A stretch of DNA of 64,000 nt from the NCBI RefSeq assembly GCF_029227915.1, contig NC_079884.1, positions 20,150,001 to 20,214,000 on the forward strand, given 5' to 3'. The notes under the pieces were generated by a model. That model made no database searches and had not been told where the DNA came from. It was given only the letters and a program-made list of their open reading frames with translations. Source of the stretch: Hydractinia symbiolongicarpus (Eukaryota > Cnidaria > Hydrozoa > Anthoathecata > Hydractiniidae). Numbering within the stretch: the first letter of the stretch is position 1; the number at the start of each line of letters is the position of its first letter. A program made the translations under genes and the position numbers. Shown here piece after piece: positions 56,701-64,000 of this stretch.

Positions 56701-58116
56701 AGTACTAAAAAGTCACCTAAATCTTGTAGAAACAATTCAAACGATTTTTTCGAAAACATTTGACTCAACTCAAAAAATTTGTTTCCATGGCAACACTTTA
56801 CATATATTAGCATACTTTTTCCAAAAAAAAATTTTACGGAAAATTAAAGCCGGTTATTTAAACCCCAGCACGAGTAGGGTTAAGTTGCTTAATCTTGAAA
56901 GAAAAGGTGAAAGGGTTGCTTAACAGAAAATAAAAACAATCCAAAGATTATCAAAAGCTAACACAAAGTAACAGTGTACTCACAAACTTGATTTATTTTG
57001 TCAAATTTCTACCTGAATAGCCAGACAGAATAGTTATTGGGTTTAAAATCAGGAAAATGGAGGTTTCATAAGTTAGTAAAATGATTATCTAAGAGAACTT
57101 TCGATGAGAAATTTTCAGCCTTTATTGAGTGTAGAACGGTAAATTGATGTAATGCTACGTATGAAGAAAACATGACGCGAATTGTAAAATTAAAATTGAG
57201 GACATTTTTTTGTGCTTAAACGTAATAGAAAAATAAGCTTTATTATTAAGTCTATAATCTCGAAACAAACTGCTTATTAAACTATTTTACATTTCATGTG
57301 TCTGCAAAAAAAAGATTTAGAGTTTGAGATCGGTACATAATTAACAGTCCAGCTGGTTGTCTCACTTTCTTTAGCGTGTCGGTGTCTAACCTTTCTTGTA
57401 GCAGTTTGGTAAGCGAGGTTAAAACAAACTGTTAGCTGTACTCTATTGTTTGGAAAATATGTTCAATTGAGATGGCAACAGCAATAAGTAAAAAAACTTT
57501 TGCCGAATAACGCCACATGCGTCAGGGATACAAGTGAAGTAAAAGTTACACAGATTTTATATAATATGGAAATAGATAAGCTAAACGTTGGTTTTAAATG
57601 TATCACAATGTTTTGATTGGTTGCTAGGAACCTTTGAAGAGAGCTTATTAAAAAAATATATTTTTGCTGACAGAGCTACCAGTTGGTGTTCTCATGAAAA
57701 ACTGGTCTCGTCATCGTGATCCGGCAATAGAAATTTCAATAACGTGGAATTTATTATCTAAAAATCAATTAAACGAAATATATAAGCCATAAGGTAAAAA
57801 TTCAATTAAAATACTTCTTTTTTGTCAGTTCTTTTGTATATAAAAGGGAAATTATATGTGCTGAACATGTTAAAAATATGAAATTTGTGTGAAATACATA
57901 ACTTTGCTTCAACGAGAAGAGTTCACCACAGAATTCTTTTTTAAAACAAACTCAACTTCAACGTGTTTGGCGTTTCTTCAATATTTCTAACTTGTCAACA
58001 AATCCGTTATACAGGTACAAGTTATTTGATAAGCAAGTCACTATTTTATTTCAGCTTTAGTTTCCAAGGGGAAAATTTCATGTCAGCTAAATAGCAAAGA
58101 AACTGCTAACTGCGCA
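53761..58116. other. Noncoding stretch before the tandem arrays
   Basis: No recognisable gene. It contains an imperfect tandem duplication of about 33 bp around GTCTACAACGCC (54,843-54,895). A hydrophobic minus-strand frame at 55,102-54,914 ends in a good GTGAGT donor but has no ATG and no partner exon. A 126-codon plus-strand frame at 56,543-56,923 matches nothing I know and starts at a non-ATG codon. Confidence 0.45.
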
Positions 58117-58220
58117 ATGTTCAAATATTACAAGACTTCAGCTTACACTTTTATTATTTTAACGACCTGTTTTACATATTGCTTGTTGCCTCAGGTTGGC
58201 CTTACCTTTCCAATTTACTT

Positions 58221-58385
58221 CAGAAGTTACCTTAAAAGTTGCTTTAGAAGTTGCTTTAGAAGTTGCTTCAGAAGTTGCTTTAGAAGTTGCTTCAGAAGTT
58301 GTTTTAGAAGTTGCTTCAGAAGTTGTTTTAGAAGTTGTTTTAGAAGTTGTTTTAGAAATTGCTTCAGAAGTTGTTTTAGAAGTTT
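58221..58385. repeat. 12-bp tandem array
   Basis: About 13 copies of GAAGTTGCTTTA/GAAGTTGTTTTA/GAAGTTGCTTCA. Because 12 is a multiple of 3, several frames on both strands stay open with four-residue periods (CFRS, LEVA-like, LLKQ). None of these is likely to be a protein. Confidence 0.9.
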
Positions 58386-58387
58386 TT

Positions 58388-58953
58388 GTGTTAATGTACC
58401 TGTGTTTGTCATGTTAATGTACCTGTGTTTGTCGTGTTAATGTACCTGTGTTGATCGTGTTAATGTACCTGTGTTTGTCGTGTTAATGTACCTGTGTTTG
58501 TCATGTTAATGTACCTGTGTTGATCGTGTTAATGTACCTGTGTTTGTCGTGTTAATGTACCTGTGTTTGTCATGTTAATGTACCTGTGTTTGTCGTGTTA
58601 ATGTACCTGTGTTTGTCGTGTTAATGTACCTGTGTTTGTCGTGTTAATGTACCTGTGTTTGTCGTGTTAATGTACCTGTGTTGATCGTGTTAATGTACCT
58701 GTGTTTGTCGTGTTAATGTACCTGTGTTTGTCGTGTTAATGTACCTGTGTTTGTCGTGTTAATGTACCTGTGTTTGTCGTGTTAACGTACCTGTGTTTGT
58801 CGTGTTAACGTACCTGTGTTTGTCGTGTTAACGTACCTGTGTTTATCATGTTAATGTACCTGTGTTTGTCGTGTTAATGTACCTGTGTTTGTCGTGTTAA
58901 TGTACCTGTGTTTGTCGTGTTAATGTACCTGTGTTTGTCGTGTTAATGTACCT
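58388..58953. repeat. 23-bp minisatellite
   Basis: About 24-25 head-to-tail copies of TGTTAATGTACCTGTG plus TTTGTCG, with variants TTGATCG, TTTGTCA, TTTATCA and AACGTACC. Variants are clustered, for example three adjacent AACGTACC units near 58,780-58,830, which suggests local duplication of sub-blocks. It directly follows the 12-bp array and ends about 900 bp before the PDZ gene. Confidence 0.95.
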
Positions 58954-59867
58954 GTCTATTTTTGCGCCCGTATCGGTCATATCTGTGTATACCTATTTAT
59001 TGCTAATTTGTGCAAAAGTTAAAAAAACGCGAATAATAATACAGGCAAATTCACTGTGCAAAAAATTATATCCAGCGCCTGAACTATTACCCTCTATAGT
59101 GAATGTAATATTCAAATGCTAAGAAGGTCTACTAGCTGACTAATCGCATGTCTGGTTTGCCCCGTTGGTAAAATGTGTTTCAAAACCAAACGGTAAATAT
59201 TATTTTTTAAAAAAAACATGTCTCGCATTTTGATGGTGTTATAAACGTAACTCTACTCAAAACTCAACCATTTCGATGCAGCTGTCCAAGCATGTAAACC
59301 ACCGGATATTTTCAACATTTAGGAGCCTCTGTTTCAAAAAATTAATAAAATATTAGTCTGGATTTTTTGTTTTTGAATATTTATAATAATGGAAAATGGT
59401 TTCGAAAAATTTCAAAAAGGTTTAAACAAAATATTTTAGATATAAAATATTCTTTTGCGCAAACAATCTTTTATTATTTATAACCTCACTTTCGAAAGTG
59501 CAATGACTATAAACAAAGTTTGAAATTTATTGAACTATATTTTTGCGACTACAATAAACTAAGCCTGAATTTCATTTTTTAAGGCTATTTTTCAATACTT
59601 TTGGGCAACAATTGTATCACAAACCAGACTTTAAAGGGAATTAACGTCACAAATCGGAAAGATAAAACGTCAAGTATATCTATTTTTATATCAAGCGTTA
59701 ATTATTAATTTTTTTTATTTTAAACTATTTTACATTTAATGTGAAGGCAACCTATTGTCCGTACTTCATGCGAGATATTTTTTCAATCAGTTATGTTTTT
59801 TTCATAGGTTTGATCCGACCAAATAGAGACTCTTTTATATCAAGCAAAGATTCGACTTTCTTTATTC
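58954..59867. other. Upstream region of the PDZ gene
   Basis: No protein-coding signal was recognised. A splice acceptor-like TTTTTTCATAG ends near 59,808, about 60 bp before the ATG, so a 5' untranslated exon upstream is possible. Confidence 0.4.
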
Positions 59868-61091
59868 ATGGATTCATCTTCACCATACAGTTATGACGAC
59901 GGGCAAGAATACGAACCGCTGTTTTACGATGGCGGCTACGATTCCTCCTCTGTCAGCCGATGTAACTTTGACGGAATATCAGAAATATCTGACGAATGTT
60001 ACAGCATATACGAACAAAGTTTAAGCGATTCGTATTTTGACGATTACGACGATGAACTTTCGTCGAATTTCTCATGCTTCGAAACAGATTCGTCGCTCTA
60101 CGATTATCAGAGCGAAACAACGACAACTTCTGGAAGCACTCCTGAACGCTCCATGAAATCTCGTTTTAAAGATACCGATGATAAACCCGTTTTAAACGGA
60201 ATTTTAAAACGCACAAATAATAGCAATACGTACAACGAAAGTATAAGTACTCCTATCACGCAGGCTACAATTGACAAAATTCGGGAATCTGAATTCGAGG
60301 ATATTTTACAATACGCTCGAGACATTGTGAACCCAGACCCTGCGGCAAAATTAACATTTAGTTCCCAGCCCGCAAAAGTTGTTCAAGGTTCATTTCGTCA
60401 CTTACTATCTGTAAAAGAAATAAACTCGAACAACGGAGCGTTTAAGTACAGGACGGTCGAGATCACAAGAAATGGTGAGGAAGACTTAGGGATTAGCATA
60501 AGAAAAGGAGACGGTTGGGAAAAAAAGGATGGTATATATATTTCACGTGTTGCCTTAGGTAGTATATTTGACCAGTATGAAATTTTAACAGTCGGCGATG
60601 AAGTGATAAAAATTAATAAGGTCGACGTGAAAAAGATGAAAGTAGATGACGTCATTAGATTAATGCATATACCCGATAAACTGTCAGTGACGATAAAACT
60701 GCTCACGCCATTTTCAAGAAAACGGGTTGAAAAAAGTGGAATTAATAAATTCAGGTTAGAACAGAAAAAATTTGTAGGTGGCGGAAGTATGGACGACACG
60801 AATAGATTTGCACACCTTAGAATTAAAAGTAATGGTAGAAAAACTTTCGAGAAACCAAAGAGAACAATACTCGTTAGAAATAAAACCACACAACAAAAAG
60901 AACAAAAACAAAGCAAAATTTCGCCCTATAGAACAATGGAAGGTGGAAAAATTGTCCCAACGGCGAAAAATGCTTTATCACCTATACGAGAATGTCATTC
61001 AGAAAGTAATTTGAGTCAAAATAACAGGCCTAGAAGGCAATCTTATGTGACATGGTCAGATCAACGTTGTATAACAAGTGAACCCTTTTAA
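59868..61091 (+). CDS. PDZ-domain protein, single exon, 407 residues
   Basis: The frame from ATG 59,868 to TAA is uninterrupted, with composition and codon use typical of a real gene. Residues 1-90 are very acidic and rich in Asp, Ser and Tyr (DDYDDELSSNF and similar) and probably disordered. Residues 100-190 are polar linker. A PDZ domain spans about 193-279: beta strand YRTVEITRNG, carboxylate-binding loop EDLGISI in place of GLGF, DGIYISRVALGSIFDQ, LTVGDEVIKINKVDVKKM and LSVTIKLL. Residues 285-400 are basic and serine-rich with sites such as RRQS that suit kinases. The last residues, SEPF, end in a hydrophobic residue with an acid at -2, so self-type ligand behaviour is conceivable but unproven. 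There is no signal peptide or membrane segment; a cytoplasmic scaffold is inferred. AATAAA at 61,380-61,385 is a plausible polyadenylation signal. Family-level orthology is not clear. Confidence 0.9.
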   Translation: MDSSSPYSYDDGQEYEPLFYDGGYDSSSVSRCNFDGISEISDECYSIYEQSLSDSYFDDYDDELSSNFSCFETDSSLYDYQSETTTTSGSTPERSMKSRFKDTDDKPVLNGILKRTNNSNTYNESISTPITQATIDKIRESEFEDILQYARDIVNPDPAAKLTFSSQPAKVVQGSFRHLLSVKEINSNNGAFKYRTVEITRNGEEDLGISIRKGDGWEKKDGIYISRVALGSIFDQYEILTVGDEVIKINKVDVKKMKVDDVIRLMHIPDKLSVTIKLLTPFSRKRVEKSGINKFRLEQKKFVGGGSMDDTNRFAHLRIKSNGRKTFEKPKRTILVRNKTTQQKEQKQSKISPYRTMEGGKIVPTAKNALSPIRECHSESNLSQNNRPRRQSYVTWSDQRCITSEPF

Positions 61092-61379
61092 GAAAAAGTG
61101 AAATATAAGATTTATGTCGATTTACTTTTTCACACCTTCAATCAAAAAATGCGTCTACATATTTGTAGCACACTGCCAAAACTATATTGAGAGTAGAAGG
61201 AATATGACTTCGTTTTTCAGACCTTTCACGCTGTTTTTATCATTATTAGAAAACTCACTTAAAAAGTGAAACTTATTGTCGTCCCCCTGTTTGCAGAACA
61301 ATAGTGCTATTCCAAATCAGGTAGACTAGTTACCTAAGCTTTTTCAAGGATATCAAATTCAGTTTCTCTCATAGACGTA

Positions 61380-61385
61380 AATAAA
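61380..61385 (+). promoter_or_regulatory. Candidate polyadenylation signal AATAAA of the PDZ gene
   Basis: The first AATAAA noticed downstream of the PDZ stop codon, 289 bp away. The hexamer is frequent in AT-rich DNA, so the assignment is tentative. Confidence 0.4.
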
Positions 61386-63183
61386 TGTCAGAGCAAATCC
61401 CTAAAATTCCAATCCACCTAATAGCAAACCCCGAATTACAATCAACCAGGCACAAAGTCGGCGTGATCACATCCTAACCTCTTAAATAATACAATAATTT
61501 ATTATATTTGTTCGGGTGAGTGAGGCCATTCGCGCCCAAAACAAAAGATTTCCCGATATTGACCACGTGAGCAAAAAACAATAGAATTAACCAATCAAAA
61601 AACGCGGTCAGTAGTCAGACCGCAGAAAAATCGTTTGAGACCCAGCGTAATTTTTCCCACCTGAACTGTTCCGATTTCCTAGTGGTGAGAAAAATTATGC
61701 TGGGATTCCTGACTACAAATCAGGACGAACATATAATTTCTAAATTAGGAAAAGTATTATATGTTTGATTTTGTTAAGAAAATAAACGTTTTAGTTCTGT
61801 ATCTATGGTGAAAAAAACTATCGATGGATAAAACAATAATTCAGCAGATAAAAATGGCGAAATGGAATGCTTTAAACTTTGGTGCAACTTGTTGTCAGTA
61901 ATCTTTTCAGACTACACTGTAAAAAATCGACAGAGATTCACTCGTTGCTACTCACAGCTTCAACAAATAACCTCTCAACATTTATTTTAATCTAATTATT
62001 TTGACCACGTCATATCCCAACATTTCCATTTTTCACAATAACTTATCGCAAAAATTTTAAAATTAATCCAAAACAGTTAGCTACCAAGCAATTTCATTTT
62101 GCAGAAAATCGTGCAATCTCAGCTGCAGGTAGCTATACTTTAGCGAAATAATATATATATATATAAGGTATAGCTACGGCCAGCTGAAAAGCCAAAGTAG
62201 TCAATACAACAATTTTATTTTACTGAATAAGTTTTGGTGATCCTTTAACCTGTTGTTACCCCGTCAAACTAAAACAGTCATCCAGTTTCTAAGGAAGAAC
62301 ATAGTTGCAAAACACAGTCAAACAGCCTGTCGTTATTTCGATCACCCAGTAATTACATTTTCTTGGAATAGGTTTTCGTAGAAGTTACCTAATTAAACAG
62401 CTACCTAAGCACATTTAACATCAAATATACTATTTGAAAGTTTCGTTGCAGCTAACTGTATTTGACTACTTGGCCGTAGCTATAGCTTATATATGATATA
62501 GCAAAATTATGCACTTGCACCTAAGCTTTCAAGAAAATTTTTTTTGCAAAAAAAAATTTGCTGTGTAACTGTTTTATCTACATTTTTTGAAAATACATGA
62601 TGGATCACTGTTAGCACTCCACTGGATGTGCGACACCGTATATTTGCAATATAACGCCTCACCGACATCCTACACGGTTTACCTGTACTATACGTCTTAC
62701 TCGGAAGTTAGAAACAGCTTACCCGAACTTAGGCGTTCAACCTCGCGATTAACACGGGGTCACCCAGCTAGTCTATAACATAACTTCGCTGTTGAGAGAT
62801 ATAAATAGTAGTTGCGAGTGGAGACTTGTGCTACTTTTCTTTATATGCCGCTATTCTGCCTGTCTGTCCGCAGAAAGATAGTCGCGCTACGGAAACACGA
62901 AATGCGATAATTAAAGGACGGACGGACAGATGAACCCAGGCTACCGACTATTCCCTTATATCAATACCCGTATTTCTCTGTGTTATACAGACACAAACAA
63001 AAAGCAGTTTTGCGATATAAATTAAATGCTCGCACGGCTAGTGACCTCATTCTTACTGCTTGCAGACATTTTTAATAACCTACAACATAAATGACCTATC
63101 AGAGAGTTATTTAATCTGCTGTTTTATATTTCCCATCCCTAAAAAAAATTAAATGCAATTTTACACAAATGGACATAACAGCC
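61386..63183. other. Noncoding stretch between the PDZ gene and the partial gene
   Basis: No recognisable coding sequence. It contains a (TA)n run at 62,151-62,164 and a diverged copy of dispersed family A (62,229-62,480). Confidence 0.5.
62229..62480 (-). repeat. Dispersed repeat family A, diverged copy 3
   Basis: Shares ACCTGTTGTTACCCCG, GTTGCAAAACAC and AACAGCCTGTCGTTA with copies 1 and 2, in the orientation of copy 1. Similarity is lower, so the boundaries are approximate. Confidence 0.4.
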
Positions 63184-63677
63184 TTATTGTAAACCACTGA
63201 GTTCATATACGTAATTTGTCTCCTTCTTGCCAACACAATTTAAATCACCCACTTTACATGATTCGAACCTAGATTTAATACAATGCGAATAATCTTTTTT
63301 TCCGTTGCGCGCATAAGTATCACCAGCTTCTGGTCCAGACCAACATTCACCTACACACAAAAAATGGACAATGGTTCTAGCAGGAGCTTACTGGAAACTT
63401 TAAAAATCGATATTTAATACTTGATAAAAAATTATCTTACCGTAAAATTGAGTACTAAAATATCTGTACTTCAATTCTTTAGCTTTAGCAGCACATCGAC
63501 AAATAAAATCAACATGGTAGCTATCCCAATTTTTCCAGTTGATCATTTTGCCAGTCCATGTACGATAAGTTGGATCGCGGTCAGTTAAAATCAATTCTGG
63601 TAATGGGCGAGGCACTTTCTGATCGTCGTCATAGCAGCCAAGCGCACGGTATTTAACACTACACGTGTCAGAGCCGG
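63184..63677 (-). CDS. Last two exons of a cysteine-rich, probably extracellular protein
   Basis: Exon 63,677-63,441 begins after TATATAG and ends G|GTAAGA. Exon 63,350-63,184 starts after TGTGTAG in the matching phase and ends at TAA. The joined text reads YRALGCYDDDQKVPRPLPEL, then NWKNWDSY, FICRCAAKAKELKYRYFSTQ plus FYGECWSG, a DYSHC segment, and closes DLNCVGKKETNYVYEL. The spacing GCYxD...CRCAAKAKELxYxYFxxQFYGECWSG...C...CVGKxxTNYVYEL is a module I associate with secreted cnidarian proteins, WSC/apple-like in feel, with even cysteines suited to disulfides. I know of no assigned function. Upstream exons, including any signal peptide, are beyond 64,000. Confidence 0.8.
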
Positions 63678-64000
63678 CTATATACAAAAACATGTATAAT
63701 TAGTGACATAAGCCAGGGAAATCTGTACCCCAGGAAACTCGCAAAGAGAACCGAAAGGTGTCTGCTCGTAACAGGTGTCCTCCTTGCGAAGGCTGTGGTT
63801 TTATTTCGGTGGCGCTAACTATTCATGCACCAATACACATTAATAGCATCATGCAATATGGAATCAACAAACAGCATAACGTATGATTTAGGATGATGAC
63901 ATGTTTTTTTTCTAAGCATTCGAACTGGATCACATGTATAAAACACAATCAGGCATAGAGTATGCTTGCGTCATACTTATTAAACAAGCAAATTATAAAC
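63678..64000. other. Intron or upstream sequence of the partial gene, to the window end
   Basis: On the minus strand this is the intron preceding the exon that starts at 63,677. No further exon of the gene was recognised in it. Confidence 0.4.

Noticed and set aside
56543-56923. 126-codon plus-strand frame
   Set aside because: Starts at a non-ATG codon, resembles no known protein and has composition like the surrounding noncoding DNA.
58117-58440. Plus-strand frame with a hydrophobic start and many CFRS repeats, resembling a secreted cysteine-rich peptide
   Set aside because: The repeats are an automatic translation of the 12-bp array; several other frames on both strands are equally open, and no coding bias is present outside the array.
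58388-58953. Regularly spaced 23-bp repeats, CRISPR-like at first glance
   Set aside because: Units are directly contiguous with no unique spacers, no cas genes are present, and the window is eukaryotic.
60398-60916. 172-codon minus-strand frame opposite the PDZ gene
   Set aside because: It is the antisense shadow of the PDZ coding sequence; its hydrophobic runs come from the complement of Lys/Glu-rich codons.

Overview
The window looks like animal nuclear DNA, most likely from a cnidarian and probably a hydrozoan (inference). It is AT-rich. Its genes are split by short GT-AG introns and its intergenic spaces are packed with decayed transposons and minisatellites. Several transposon proteins are of types I associate with cnidarian genomes. 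There is no operon structure, CRISPR array or rRNA.

Two conserved multi-exon genes were rebuilt exon by exon, with intron phases agreeing at every join found. Both are on the minus strand. (1) A folliculin (FLCN) orthologue spans 27,543 down to 7,073. Eighteen coding exons were located, giving about 524 residues, and one short internal exon is probably still missing. (2) A lysosomal alpha-glucosidase-like gene (trefoil plus GH31 domains) spans 45,346 down to 37,294. It has 18 exons and 890 codons, and both catalytic aspartates are present. Two apparently single-exon genes lie on the plus strand: an unrecognised 229-residue protein (3,490-4,179) and a 407-residue PDZ-domain protein (59,868-61,091). 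The last two exons of a cysteine-rich, probably extracellular protein are at 63,677-63,184, and the rest lies beyond the window.

Layout. 1-3.4 kb: no recognisable gene. 3.5-4.2 kb: unknown gene. 4.2-7 kb: noncoding. 7-27.5 kb: FLCN, whose introns carry a fold-back element, a dispersed repeat, an Ulp1-type protease relic, a 560-bp MITE, a 3.5-kb pogo-like transposon inserted in an older repeat, and a tRNA-derived SINE. 27.8-28.9 kb: a second, inverted SINE and a 30-bp minisatellite. 29.5-36.3 kb: a chimeric element with long inverted repeats enclosing a LINE fragment, a SAP-domain relic, a Harbinger-type fragment, a 62-bp palindrome and a nested MITE. 37.3-45.3 kb: the glucosidase gene, with a 720-bp MITE in intron 12. 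45.4-58 kb: noncoding with dispersed repeats and a 19-bp minisatellite. 58.2-59 kb: 12-bp and 23-bp tandem arrays. 59.9-61.1 kb: PDZ gene. 63.2-63.7 kb: partial gene.

The most unusual item is the pogo-like transposon at 17,201-20,727. It carries a decayed, spliced CENP-B/DDE-type transposase on one strand and, divergently, an intact HIRAN-domain exon. It has arrays of TTCGCGG-like motifs near its ends and a TA target duplication that can be verified from the interrupted repeat around it. The 560-bp MITE in another FLCN intron has the same terminal sequence and TA duplication. The two conserved genes share a lysosomal theme (FLCN in Rag GTPase/mTORC1 signalling, GAA-type enzymes in glycogen breakdown), but nothing in the sequence links them functionally.
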